Made by a program: the position numbers and the translations under genes
The notes under the pieces: model-generated
Databases searched by the model: none
What the model saw: the letters and a program-made list of their open reading frames with translations, nothing else
Told to the model about the DNA's origin: nothing
From: Paludibacter sp.
Lineage (GTDB): Bacteria; Bacteroidota; Bacteroidia; Bacteroidales; Paludibacteraceae
Direction of reading: 5' to 3'
NCBI GenBank assembly: GCA_028690665.1
Contig: JAQVAV010000010.1
Location: 1 to 64,000 of the forward strand
DNA length: 64,000 nucleotides
Part shown: in pieces, positions 9,744 through 18,722 of the stretch
Position numbering within the stretch: position 1 is the stretch's first letter
How the letters are laid out: each line of letters starts with the position of its first letter

Positions 9744-12700
9744 TTATTCTTTCACAATTTTCCGGGTAGTGATTTTGTCTCCCGATTGCAGTCTCAGCAT
9801 ATAAATACCTTTAGGCAGAGCTTCTGTATTCAATATTATTTGAGTTTGTCCTTCGTACATCTGCGAATATATTTCTGAACCTAACAGATTGTAAACCGAA
9901 ATTTTTAAATCATCGATTGCGTTGTCTATTTTGATGTTTAATGTATTGCGGAACGGGTTTGGATAAACGTCTGAACCTATTTCCGGATTGATAATGCCTG
10001 TTGCCTGTTTTACTTTTAAAATTCCGTTTGAAGCAAATTCAGATAAATCCCATTCAAGTCCATCGCTTGGAATAGCCGGAGAAATTTCTGCCGGTGTTCC
10101 GTTTATAGTTCCATCGATAATTTTAAAAGCATCTCCTATTGCAAAAACAGTTCCTTCTGTGGCATTTACTTCGAGGATGCCATTCATATTCAATGTTCCG
10201 GAAGTGGTTAATAAATCGTTTGTTGCATTTGTTTTATCGATATCAATAGCTAAAATACCACCTGATAGAATGGAAATGTCATTGTTAAATGTCAGGGTCC
10301 CGATACCATTTCCCGGCGAAAGAGCACCTCCTTCATCTACCGAAACAGCTCCGGCAATAGAACCTGAACCTGCCAAAATCCCGGTGGCATTTACCGAAAC
10401 GATTCCTGTTCCAAGTCCACTTCCGGAAGTGTTATTTACCATAATAGTGCCTTCATCAATGGAAGTTCCACCACTAAAGGTATTGTCATTAGTCAGAGTC
10501 CATACTCCGGTACCCACTTTTGTTATGGCAGCTTTAGCTCCACTTCCGCTATATTGACTATCCGTAATTTTTCCATTAAATGCAGAATTGGAACCACGGC
10601 TGCCAACCTGCCAGTTGATCGTACACGGCCCGGTTCCTCCGGCTCCGAGTTCCGAGTTTGCCATGCCTGCTAAATCTCCTACAGGGATAGTAATATTAGC
10701 GGTAACCCGGTATAACATAGTTACTTTATTATATAGATTGATCTTTGCATTTGTATAACCTTTTGTGTTGTACAAAGCCAGCAAGCCTCCATCGGCATCA
10801 GTAGTGACATTAAGTGTTCCGTAAAATGCCGAAACATCAGAAGCCAGAATATTTGCAGTGTATCCCGAAAAATAATTTAAAGTTCCGCCTCCGGTTATAG
10901 TCCCTGTAATTAATGATTTTCCATCGACATTAAGGGTTCCGGTATATTTTTCCGGTACTTTAATATTCCAGTTAGAAGTATTGTCGGTTCCTGTACTGTT
11001 GTACATAATGAGCGCTCCACCTGCTAGCGTAATTGTATCCGAAGTTCCTATGCCTGATACATTAGCTGCATCCGAAGTCAGTAAGATTGAGCCACTTTTA
11101 ATTGTAGTTCCTCCCTGGAAATCGTTCGAAGCGCTCAAAGCTAATCGTCCCGATCCTTCTTTTATCAGTCGGCCTGTACCGGTAATTTTGCCGGACATGG
11201 TTAGTACTGTAGCGGAGTTACTGATTGAAATGCTTCCTCCGTTTTCGCCAAGAGTAATTCCCCGGTCGGTACTTTGAGTGGCCCCGGTCAGGCTTAACTT
11301 GCCACCATTCAACACTATGTTGGAACTCGAATTTGAAGCGGCTCCGATTGGAGAAGCGATTCCTCCATTGGCCATTTTCTGGAATTCGACTGTGCCTTCG
11401 TTAATAATTGTTTTCCCGGTATAAGTGTTTGAATTACTGATTGTGATTTTACCTGTTCCGTTCTTTACCAACCGGCCTGTGCCGGCAATCTGTCCATTTC
11501 CACTAAAAGAATATGTTGAAGATGATTCTATAACCACGGATGCCGGGTTAACTGCTTCATTTATAGCGATATTTTTTAATAATGAGTTGTTATTAAAAAT
11601 TACAGAATCGTTTGAGGCAAATGTTTTTGCTACATTATCCAGTTTCCAGTTTGCCGTTTTTCCGTTGTCCCAATTTCCGTCCACATTTCCTTCCCAAACA
11701 AGAAATGCTGGTGCGCTGATCCTCAGTATAATGTTCTCATTTTCTTTTACAAAGCGGTAACCAAGGTATGATGGCACCCCGGATACTTTCAGTTTTGTAA
11801 TATCGCCAGAGACACTTCCTTTGCATTGAAGTAAGGTATAATCTCCGGTAGAAATTGTTCCATTGATTGTGTTTAAATTTATTACTGATGAAGTATTCAG
11901 GTTCCAGTCTCCACCAATAGACAATGTATCGTTTGAGACAATAACACCATTGTTTATCATTATGTCGAAATAATAGTTTACCGAACCCTTTTCGGACAGG
12001 GAACCATTTATGGTCATTTTGGAACTTGTTCCTGCTGATTCTCCAACTATAACGTTTGTCCGTGCTGTCAGTGAAACATTTCCTGTAAAAATACCTTTCC
12101 CTCCTAAAGTTGCAAAAGGCTGAATATATACATTAGCAGAAGCAATAGTTCCGTTGTTATACAATGCTCCATCCCATACAGTTGTATTTCCTGTAAAGTT
12201 ATTTTCTGTATTTAAAGTAAGAATGCCGGCTCCGTTCTTTTTTAGATCCGCAGTTCCCGAAAGTTTTCCGGTTCCTGATAGGGTGACATTATAAGGAGAA
12301 TTTACTTTTATTCGTATGGGAAGAAGTGTCCCGGAAAGGGAAATGTCAGCATCGGTTCCGGCAGAAATATCAAACAGTACTTTTTCTCCGTTTTTGAATT
12401 TTGCCGTATTTCCAAGGCTGTCAGTCCATGAGGCTGTAGTGTTTAAATCCCATTTTGTTCCGCTTGTCCAGCTTAGCTCATTATCGTAAACCGGAGAAAC
12501 CGGAGCTGTATCCATATCATCGCCCATGTAAAAACCGGCATGAGGAGGCTGATTGTAGCCAGTGTTTTCCCAAGCAACTCCTGCACGGTAAACTGCGTCG
12601 TGCATCAGAGTATAAAGTTTATACCCGGTTGGAATGGTAGTCGTAAATATACGTAATTTTGTATTATCCGATGTTCGAAAAATTACTTCTTCCCTCCAAT

Positions 12701-14300
12701 CTCCCAAAATATCAGCAGAAATATTCGGAGTCGCTTTGGTATAATTGTTTGACAAACAACCATCTGCTGTCATTAATGTTTCGCCCATGTATTTCGAAAT
12801 TATGGTTCCATCGAGTAGTTCATCTTGTAAATCTCCATCCCAATAAATGCGAAAATTCATTGAGGGTTTGGAAGTATACAATACACTGCCTGATTTTGAA
12901 AATACACCAGCTCCGTGTGCACTCCACATTTCGAAACCATAATTGCCTGCAGTCACATTCGCTGCCAGCCCACGTCCGTTATCATCTCCGGTAAAAGTTC
13001 CAAACAGGATTGCTCCGGTTTTGGCATCGTGCATTTCCTCCCCGTAGGCAGAACCGGATTCTTCGTGTACTTCCCAAACTTCCAATCCTTTACGTTCAGG
13101 ATTTAGGTCGGACAAATGCATCGCATCACCATGTCCCAATCCGGTACGATACAGCAACTTCCCATCGTCATCCACCGCTCCGGAACCCCAGATGATTTCG
13201 TCCTTTCCGTCATCGTCTACATCGCCAATACTCATATTATGATTCCCCTGCCCGTAAAGACCTACTCCGGAAGTTGTACCGGAGTCGTAAGTCCAGACAT
13301 TCGTCAGATTGCCGTCCCGGTAATTCCATGCAGCCACAACAGCCCGCGTATAATATCCGCGACACATAATAGCACTTGGATGCAAACCATCAAGATAAGC
13401 TGTTCCGGCCAAGAAACGGTCGACCCGATTTCCATAGCTATCGCCCCATGACGAAACCGTTCCGCGAGCAGGAATATAATTAGTGGTCGCGAGTTCTTCT
13501 CCGGTAAGTCCGCTGAAAACGGTCAGGTATTCCGGCCCCGATAAAATTCGGCCAGAACTGTTTCTGTAGTCGGCGGCATCATTGTCCGTAGCTGCAGGTC
13601 CTTTACTTAAATAGTTGCCTTTTCCATCTTTTGCTCCCGGAGCTGTTTTACATATAATTTCAGCTTTTCCGTCGCCATCGAAATCGGCTACCTGAAACTG
13701 GGTATAATGTGCACCGGCCCGGATATTTTTACCTAAATCAATGCGGCAAAGTTGAGTTCCGTTCAATTTGTACACATCAATAAAAACATCTCCGGTATAA
13801 CCCGAATTGGAATTATCTTTAGAGTTGGAAGGATCCCACTTTACAAAAATTTCCAGTTCGCCGTCGCCATCAGCATCGCCTGTACTACAGTCGTTGGGAG
13901 AATAACTACAGGTTGAACCATCCGGCATTGTCATATCGGTTGGGATATTCATAGGAATATCCCAATAATTAGTTGACCATGGTGTTACAGAATTCTGTTC
14001 TCCGGTTTCAACCCCGTTGATAACTGTTTTTACTGTATAAGTTGTTGCAGATGTACTATTGTCGGTATAATTGGAAGCTCCGGTAACAGGAGAATCTGTA
14101 ATTTTTACCTCATCCCGATAAAGATTAAAAGCTATATTGTCCGGATCGGAACCCAAAATTCTCCAGGACAGGAATGTTTGTGTCGATGATGTTTTAACCG
14201 CTATTAATCCGCGATTCAGTTTTTCCATCCTGCGTTGAGCATGGATTTGAAGTACAAAAATCAGTAGAAATGAGACAGTAATAAAAGTAATTTTTTTCAT
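9744..14300 (-). CDS. PL11 rhamnogalacturonan endolyase with beta-strand repeats and T9SS tail
   Basis: Cleaves the rhamnogalacturonan I backbone internally by beta-elimination. The start chosen here is the ATG that gives a normal signal peptide (MKKITFITVSFLL...HAQ), 46 codons inside the longest frame, leaving 1518 residues. The catalytic part (about 22-615) has the PL11 hallmarks: RGLIAV near the start, FLSWR, DIP.N.P near the hinge, and many Ca-binding DxDGDGxxE loops (CSTGDADGDGELE, DFDGDGKAEI, IGDVDDDGKDEI). Roughly 620-1430 are autotransporter-associated beta-strand repeats with cores such as LNTENNFTGNTTVWDG and LSASNDFQGGTTIKSG. The last 85 residues are a T9SS type A sorting domain (VYPNPFRNTLNIKI, ALPKGIYMLRL). 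The same repeat stalk and tail occur on the PL1 enzyme in this cluster, suggesting both are displayed the same way. Related catalytic domains include YesW/YesX of Bacillus. Confidence 0.92.
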   Translation of the reverse strand: MKKITFITVSFLLIFVLQIHAQRRMEKLNRGLIAVKTSSTQTFLSWRILGSDPDNIAFNLYRDEVKITDSPVTGASNYTDNSTSATTYTVKTVINGVETGEQNSVTPWSTNYWDIPMNIPTDMTMPDGSTCSYSPNDCSTGDADGDGELEIFVKWDPSNSKDNSNSGYTGDVFIDVYKLNGTQLCRIDLGKNIRAGAHYTQFQVADFDGDGKAEIICKTAPGAKDGKGNYLSKGPAATDNDAADYRNSSGRILSGPEYLTVFSGLTGEELATTNYIPARGTVSSWGDSYGNRVDRFLAGTAYLDGLHPSAIMCRGYYTRAVVAAWNYRDGNLTNVWTYDSGTTSGVGLYGQGNHNMSIGDVDDDGKDEIIWGSGAVDDDGKLLYRTGLGHGDAMHLSDLNPERKGLEVWEVHEESGSAYGEEMHDAKTGAILFGTFTGDDNGRGLAANVTAGNYGFEMWSAHGAGVFSKSGSVLYTSKPSMNFRIYWDGDLQDELLDGTIISKYMGETLMTADGCLSNNYTKATPNISADILGDWREEVIFRTSDNTKLRIFTTTIPTGYKLYTLMHDAVYRAGVAWENTGYNQPPHAGFYMGDDMDTAPVSPVYDNELSWTSGTKWDLNTTASWTDSLGNTAKFKNGEKVLFDISAGTDADISLSGTLLPIRIKVNSPYNVTLSGTGKLSGTADLKKNGAGILTLNTENNFTGNTTVWDGALYNNGTIASANVYIQPFATLGGKGIFTGNVSLTARTNVIVGESAGTSSKMTINGSLSEKGSVNYYFDIMINNGVIVSNDTLSIGGDWNLNTSSVINLNTINGTISTGDYTLLQCKGSVSGDITKLKVSGVPSYLGYRFVKENENIILRISAPAFLVWEGNVDGNWDNGKTANWKLDNVAKTFASNDSVIFNNNSLLKNIAINEAVNPASVVIESSSTYSFSGNGQIAGTGRLVKNGTGKITISNSNTYTGKTIINEGTVEFQKMANGGIASPIGAASNSSSNIVLNGGKLSLTGATQSTDRGITLGENGGSISISNSATVLTMSGKITGTGRLIKEGSGRLALSASNDFQGGTTIKSGSILLTSDAANVSGIGTSDTITLAGGALIMYNSTGTDNTSNWNIKVPEKYTGTLNVDGKSLITGTITGGGTLNYFSGYTANILASDVSAFYGTLNVTTDADGGLLALYNTKGYTNAKINLYNKVTMLYRVTANITIPVGDLAGMANSELGAGGTGPCTINWQVGSRGSNSAFNGKITDSQYSGSGAKAAITKVGTGVWTLTNDNTFSGGTSIDEGTIMVNNTSGSGLGTGIVSVNATGILAGSGSIAGAVSVDEGGALSPGNGIGTLTFNNDISILSGGILAIDIDKTNATNDLLTTSGTLNMNGILEVNATEGTVFAIGDAFKIIDGTINGTPAEISPAIPSDGLEWDLSEFASNGILKVKQATGIINPEIGSDVYPNPFRNTLNIKIDNAIDDLKISVYNLLGSEIYSQMYEGQTQIILNTEALPKGIYMLRLQSGDKITTRKIVKE

Positions 14301-14721
14301 TCGGAATAAATTTAAGGAAAAAGAAGATGCCCGGAACGTGTCTTCAGAAACATCTCTGTTGTAAATTGTATAATCCCAGAGATTCAGGACGGCACTGTAA
14401 ATAATATAAAAAACCGGAATCTGATTATCTATATGCAAAATAACAAATAATGATTTGTCTCCGGGCTGGAAAAACGTTCAAAAAGCTTTTTCTGAGTACA
14501 GAAGTCATTTTTTGTGGAAATGAAACAGGTTGTTGAAAGTTAAAATAAAGATTATCTCAATTTAGAAAAGGTTAAGATTAGTTTGTTGATTAAATATTAA
14601 AATGATATTTTCAGGCTATACCATTTTCGGTGTAAATTCTGTTTGCGTAAACAGTGATTTCCAAATGTCATCGATATCTTAGATTGCATTTTGAAAAATA
14701 TGTTAAATATTAAACAAAGTT

Positions 14722-14739
14722 TTACAAAACGTTTTGTAA
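14722..14739. promoter_or_regulatory. Perfect 18-bp palindromic operator (LacI-family-like)
   Basis: TTACAAAACGTTTTGTAA is a perfect palindrome with a central CG, a layout typical of LacI/GalR-family operators. It covers the proposed -33 box of the plus-strand promoter, so a bound protein would block it. No LacI-type regulator gene is in the window, so the partner is unknown. Confidence 0.6.
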
Positions 14740-14764
14740 CTTTTTACCTATTTTTATATCTTTG
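14733..14764 (+). promoter_or_regulatory. Promoter of the beta-helix operon
   Basis: TTTG at 14733-14736 and TATCTTTG at 14757-14764, 20 bases apart, fit the Bacteroidetes housekeeping promoter pattern. The predicted transcript starts about 120 bases before the ATG, giving a long leader. Confidence 0.65.
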
Positions 14765-14894
14765 ACAGGACTAAAAAAAAACACTCCTGAAAAATAAGCA
14801 GCATTTTTATATTGAAATAAATGTCTGATAGATACTTAAGTTCAAAGTATTCCGATAATTCAGCTAATTAAAACCATTATATCAAATATCTTTT

Positions 14895-15908
14895 ATGAAA
14901 TCAAAATTATTCTTATTTGTGATTTTAGTTGCATGGGCAACTACCAGTAATGCGGCCATTTGGCGAGTAAATAATATGAGTGGAGCCGATCCTGATTTTG
15001 TGACCATTCAGGGGGCTATCGACAGCGTAAGTCCGGGCGATATATTGTACGTAGAAGGAGGAATTTACGACGGATTTACACTCAACAAACCACTGAGTAT
15101 TATTGGTTCCGGTTTCGGGAATATGGACAATTCTGAGGTTGAAACTCCCTTGAATCCTACGCAAATCAGTAGTGATGTTTATCTCGTTCCGGGTGCACAA
15201 GGAAGTTACATTACCGGATGTAATCTAAAAAATGCAGGTGCAGTATTATATTTACAAACAACTGATATTATTATTAGCCGATGCAATCTGTATTATACAT
15301 ATTTTAAGACATTGATGAATAACTATAAAACCAATATCGGTAATGTAAGTTTCTCAGGTTCAATTATTAAAGCTTTATTGCTTAATAATGACGGTATTGA
15401 TGATACTCTTTGCGTTTCTAATGTGAATATTAGTAACTCAGTTATTACAGGCCGTATTTTCTTAAATTCTTATGAAAATGATTATTCATTCAGTGGTACA
15501 TTTAACCAATGTGTATTCCTGACTAATAATATAATTACAACCCAATGTTTATACAAAAACTCAATCTTTTACGCTGACGATTATTCCTCAGCCTCACAAA
15601 TAGATGATGGTTTCAATAACTCTACCTCGTACTGTATTTATCTATATAATTACACATTAGGTTTTGGCGAGTCAAACTGTCTTTCCGGAATAACCGACCT
15701 GTTTTCTACCGGAGGGTATAATACATTATCTGACACAACTCCCGCCAAAGGATTTGGTGATCATGGTCAGGATGTGGGGATTTACGGTGGTGATAATCCA
15801 TTCGTTCCTGGTGGTTATGCTCCTGTGCCGACCATTACCAAACTGAATATGCCTACACAGGTTAACGGTACTATACACTTGAATATGAAAGCCAAAGTTC
15901 TGAAATAA
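14895..15908 (+). CDS. Secreted beta-helix protein of unknown function
   Basis: Has a signal peptide (residues 1-21, cut after SNA) and an opening typical of right-handed beta-helix proteins: FVTIQGAIDSVSPGDILYVEGGIYDG, followed by LNKPLSIIGSGFG, here quoted in parts. The body (about 60-300) is rich in Asn, Ser, Ile and Val with regular coil-like spacing (ISNSVITG, NQCVFLTNNIIT). No catalytic residues or known lyase or hydrolase motif can be identified. There is no T9SS sorting domain of its own. The next gene starts nine bases downstream and does carry one, so the two are almost surely an operon and may form a surface pair. Fold confidence is good; function is unknown. Confidence 0.75.
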   Translation: MKSKLFLFVILVAWATTSNAAIWRVNNMSGADPDFVTIQGAIDSVSPGDILYVEGGIYDGFTLNKPLSIIGSGFGNMDNSEVETPLNPTQISSDVYLVPGAQGSYITGCNLKNAGAVLYLQTTDIIISRCNLYYTYFKTLMNNYKTNIGNVSFSGSIIKALLLNNDGIDDTLCVSNVNISNSVITGRIFLNSYENDYSFSGTFNQCVFLTNNIITTQCLYKNSIFYADDYSSASQIDDGFNNSTSYCIYLYNYTLGFGESNCLSGITDLFSTGGYNTLSDTTPAKGFGDHGQDVGIYGGDNPFVPGGYAPVPTITKLNMPTQVNGTIHLNMKAKVLK

Positions 15909-15917
15909 ACGATCGCT

Positions 15918-17381
15918 ATGAAGAAAAACGGATTTTTATACAAAACCGGTATTCTGTGGATGTGTCTTTTCGGTTTTACAGCAGTTTATGCTCAGATTGA
16001 GCAGATGGAGTATTTCGTGGATAACGACCCAGGATGGGGGAATGCTACTCAGTTAAGCATTAGCCCGGCCGATGCAATTGACACCGATGTTACGCTGGAT
16101 TTTTCGGATTTGACTGCCGGACTGCATTTTCTGGGCATTCGGGCTAAAACTCCTGATGGCTGGGGAATTACACGCGTGAAAGATTTTTATTATCTGAATG
16201 TAGCTGCCGACCGGCAAATTACCGACATAGAATATTTTATCGATGCCGATCCCGGAGGTGGAAACGGGATTGCCGTCAGCATTACACCTGATACTCTGAT
16301 ACAGGGTGTGTTTGACATAAGTCTACCTAATGTGCCAGCAGGTTTTCATAATTTCTGTATTCGTGCACGTACCGAAAATGGTGACTGGGGAATTTTGCGT
16401 ATCAATAAGTTTTTTTATCTGAAAACTTCGGCTTCGAATCAGATAACCAATATTGAATATTTTGTGGATAATGATCCCGGGCAAGGAAACGGAAATGCTG
16501 TCAGTATATCGCCGGACACTCTGATACAAGGCACTTACGATATTTCATTTCCTGATTTAAGTACCGGTTTTCATAATTTTGCCATCAGGGCAAAAACGCT
16601 GAATGGCGATTGGGGTATGCCTCGTTTCAATAAGTTTTTCTACCTGAAAACTTCGGCTTCGAACAAAATTACAAATGTCGAATACTTTTTGGACGAAGAT
16701 CCCGGAGCTGGTTCCGGAACTGCCATTCCAGTTACTCCGGATACATTAATTGATGCAAATATCAGTGTCGATTTTTCGGCGCTCGAAAGTGGATTACATT
16801 GCTTTGGCATACGTTCTAAAACAGAAAACGGTGACTGGGGACCGTTGCGGACAAATCGGTTCTTTTTGTATCGAAGTTCGGGTACAGACCTGATTTCGGG
16901 TGTGGAATATTATATTGATGAAGATCCCGGTGCCGGATTTGCCACTGCTATTCCCGTTGCTACTGCCGATTCGGTGGAAGCTGCCATAGATATAGATGTT
17001 TCGTTGCTGGAGCCGGGCTATCACACGTTGGGTATCCGCAGTCAGATTGATGGTGGTAACTGGGGCCCGACTACTACCCAACTTTTCTATAAGGACGACA
17101 CATATACCTCCTTAATTGATGTAAAAAGTGAAGATGAAATGATTTTGATAGTTTATCCGAATCCGGCAACCGATTATATCAACGTGAAAGCTCTGAATGT
17201 AAACGGAAATGCGACACTTGAAATTTGTGATAATGCAGGAAAAATTCTGTTGACTGAAAAATATATACTTAGCAATACCATGTTGGAAAAACTGAATTTG
17301 TCGAGTTTTCAATCCGGAAATTATATTATCCGGTTACAGACAGAAAAGCATGTAAAAACAATAAATGTCCTGAAAAAGTAA
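15918..17381 (+). CDS. T9SS-secreted protein with five YFxDxDPG repeats
   Basis: A signal peptide (about 1-26) is followed by five tandem repeats of about 75-80 residues, each starting with (I/V)EYF(V/I/L)D.DPG.G and ending in GxR(A/S)(K/R)T..GDWG..R..(K/R)FF. Repeats 2 to 4 are the most alike; repeat 1 has a shorter PDGWG end and repeat 5 has GGNWGP. The C-terminal 85 residues are a T9SS type A sorting domain (VYPNPATDYINV, SFQSGNYIIRL). The acidic DxDPG turns suggest Ca binding or a beta-rich rod, but no function can be assigned. It is the second gene of the operon with the beta-helix protein, and a strong terminator follows it. Confidence 0.8.
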   Translation: MKKNGFLYKTGILWMCLFGFTAVYAQIEQMEYFVDNDPGWGNATQLSISPADAIDTDVTLDFSDLTAGLHFLGIRAKTPDGWGITRVKDFYYLNVAADRQITDIEYFIDADPGGGNGIAVSITPDTLIQGVFDISLPNVPAGFHNFCIRARTENGDWGILRINKFFYLKTSASNQITNIEYFVDNDPGQGNGNAVSISPDTLIQGTYDISFPDLSTGFHNFAIRAKTLNGDWGMPRFNKFFYLKTSASNKITNVEYFLDEDPGAGSGTAIPVTPDTLIDANISVDFSALESGLHCFGIRSKTENGDWGPLRTNRFFLYRSSGTDLISGVEYYIDEDPGAGFATAIPVATADSVEAAIDIDVSLLEPGYHTLGIRSQIDGGNWGPTTTQLFYKDDTYTSLIDVKSEDEMILIVYPNPATDYINVKALNVNGNATLEICDNAGKILLTEKYILSNTMLEKLNLSSFQSGNYIIRLQTEKHVKTINVLKK

Positions 17382-17404
17382 GATATTTTGTTTATTTTAA
17401 TTGT

Positions 17405-17447
17405 AAAGCTCCGGTATATAAAATAGAATACCGGAGCTTTTGTTTTT
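17405..17447 (+). terminator. Rho-independent terminator of the beta-helix operon
   Basis: Perfect 13-bp stem AAAGCTCCGGTAT / ATACCGGAGCTTT with a 10-base loop, followed by TGTTTTTG, just after the five-repeat protein gene. It faces the converging XRE gene and could serve both strands. Confidence 0.85.
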
Positions 17448-17469
17448 GCGCATCTATTCCCGGAATAGA

Positions 17470-17844
17470 TTATTTTTCTGCAACATTACCATAGCCATGT
17501 ACACTGGCATTTGCTGATTTTAATAGACGTATAATTTCAATTTTATCATTTACAGTATCTTCAAGGTATCTGATTTCTATATTTTTTTGCTCAAGCATTA
17601 ATTTATAACGTTCAACATTATTATTTGAACTTTTTGTAGCATTGTCTGCAAATTCTTCTTCGCTGAAAAATTCCAAAGGCGAAATTCCGATCACTTTACA
17701 CAGCAATTTAAGTCTCCTCAAATCGATAGTCTCGTTATCCAATGCAATTTGTAATCCTTGTCGTGTATATCCTATTTTGCTTGAAGCTTCCTTGATAGAA
17801 ATTTTATTATCTCTACATAGTTTTGAAAAGTCGCTGTATTTCAT
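17470..17844 (-). CDS. XRE-family transcriptional regulator with coiled-coil tail
   Basis: A 124-residue DNA-binding protein. Residues about 8-60 form a helix-turn-helix of the Cro/XRE type (ISIKEASSKIGYTRQGLQIAL, shown up to the recognition helix, then LRRLKLLCKVIGISPLEFF). After a short Asn/Ser linker, residues 75-112 form a charged helix (KLMLEQKNIEIRYLEDTVND) that is probably a dimerising coiled coil. It is divergent from the two small plus-strand genes. Its upstream gap holds a perfect palindrome over a -7-like element, so autoregulation is likely. Its targets are not known. Confidence 0.8.
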   Translation of the reverse strand: MKYSDFSKLCRDNKISIKEASSKIGYTRQGLQIALDNETIDLRRLKLLCKVIGISPLEFFSEEEFADNATKSSNNNVERYKLMLEQKNIEIRYLEDTVNDKIEIIRLLKSANASVHGYGNVAEK

Positions 17845-17902
17845 TTAATTAAATACAATTTATTTTAAAATTGATTATAAATAAAAATATATTGAGCAAT
17901 TT

Positions 17903-17926
17903 TATTTGCTTATTAAAGCAAATATA
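17903..17926 (-). promoter_or_regulatory. Palindrome overlapping the XRE gene promoter
   Basis: TATTTGCTT and AAGCAAATA are perfect 9-base arms around a 4-base centre (ATTA). The right arm overlaps CAAATATA, which is a TATATTTG -7 element on the minus strand in front of the XRE gene. A second TATATTTG lies at 17954-17961. This fits an autoregulatory operator for the adjacent XRE protein, also placed to act on the divergent small genes. Confidence 0.5.
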
Positions 17927-17991
17927 TTTTAATTTGTATAATATAAATCTGAACAAATATACATAATTGAACAAAACAACATGAAAAAATT

Positions 17992-18222
17992 ATGAAAAAG
18001 AACACAAAGATTTCAAATGAGAGTCCGGAAAGAAATTCATTTTTGGAATGGGTAAACTCAATTACAGTTGGAGACTATAAAAGAATTAAAGGGCAGATTA
18101 TTGATCAGTGTAAAATTTCCGATCAGATATTCAGGCATTGGAAATGTGGAAATACCAAAATTCCTTTTTGGGCACAACCAATAATCAATAAAATTGCAGG
18201 TAAAGATATATTCAACCCGTAA
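17992..18222 (+). CDS. Small helix-turn-helix-like protein
   Basis: A 76-residue protein without signal peptide or membrane segment. The second half (ISDQIFRHWKCGNTKIPFWA followed by a short helix) has the spacing of a small HTH, with the 'trigger, W..G...IP' pattern seen in many short Bacteroidetes proteins. It begins about 150 bases from the divergent XRE gene and is followed after 54 bases by another small ORF. It could be a transcription factor partner or an orphan of a mobile element. The function is not known. Confidence 0.55.
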   Translation: MKKNTKISNESPERNSFLEWVNSITVGDYKRIKGQIIDQCKISDQIFRHWKCGNTKIPFWAQPIINKIAGKDIFNP

Positions 18223-18276
18223 TGCTGGAGGCCAATATCATTTAATTTATTATCAAAAGTTTATCTCAGAAACACT

Positions 18277-18570
18277 ATGAAACAAGAAATTATGAAATTT
18301 GAGAGTGGAGAGTTCCAAATAAAATTGGATATATGTATGGATATTTTCCTGCTCATGCAGATGAATTTCTGCCCTTATGACCACAAAGAACTGATTTATG
18401 AAATAATTTGTAGTAATAAATCAGTCAAAGAAATTGATGATATAGGTATGTATGATGAAAAAAACGGGTATGCCATCTACCTGCTTTATAAGGAGTTTCG
18501 CCCGGATGCTTTAAAGGAAGATATATATGAAATGTTAATGGAATATTTTGATGCAACCGGGTTAAATTAA
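18277..18570 (+). CDS. Hypothetical small acidic protein
   Basis: A 97-residue protein, not recognised. It is acidic and mostly helical by eye (ELIYEIICSNKSVKEID, DALKEDIYEMLMEYFDATG), with no signal peptide. It follows the small HTH-like gene on the same strand, and a good terminator lies about 105 bases after it, which supports transcription of the pair as a unit. Confidence 0.5.
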   Translation: MKQEIMKFESGEFQIKLDICMDIFLLMQMNFCPYDHKELIYEIICSNKSVKEIDDIGMYDEKNGYAIYLLYKEFRPDALKEDIYEMLMEYFDATGLN

Positions 18571-18675
18571 GATGAAATATATAACATACATCTGTCAAAT
18601 AATTGATTAAAAATAGTTTAGCAGAGACTTACTCTGGTTCAGTAAACAATAGAGGAACATACATTTTGAAACAGT

Positions 18676-18713
18676 CCCGGTATTCCAGAATAAAAAGAAA
18701 TACCGGGCTTTTT
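18676..18713 (+). terminator. Rho-independent terminator
   Basis: CCCGGTATT / AATACCGGG, a perfect 9-bp stem with a 14-base loop, followed by CTTTTTAT. It lies between the small plus-strand genes and the converging GH95-GH43 gene and may end both. Confidence 0.8.
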
Positions 18714-18722
18714 ATAAAACTG

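Larger units (their letters stand above)
14301..14894. other. Divergent intergenic region between the PL11 gene and the beta-helix operon
   Basis: This 594-base AT-rich gap separates two divergently read units. The part nearest the PL11 gene can be read as an N-terminal extension of it but looks non-coding, since the signal peptide starts later. The plus-strand promoter and palindrome near 14722-14764 are listed separately. No clear minus-strand TAnnTTTG element was found for the PL11 gene. Nothing else recognisable is present. Confidence 0.6.

Noticed and set aside
14301-14438. N-terminal extension of the PL11 gene
   Set aside because: The signal peptide starts at the internal ATG; the upstream 46 codons have no conserved content.
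17470-18570. Toxin-antitoxin system
   Set aside because: Only DNA-binding-like and unknown proteins are seen; no toxin fold can be supported from the sequence.
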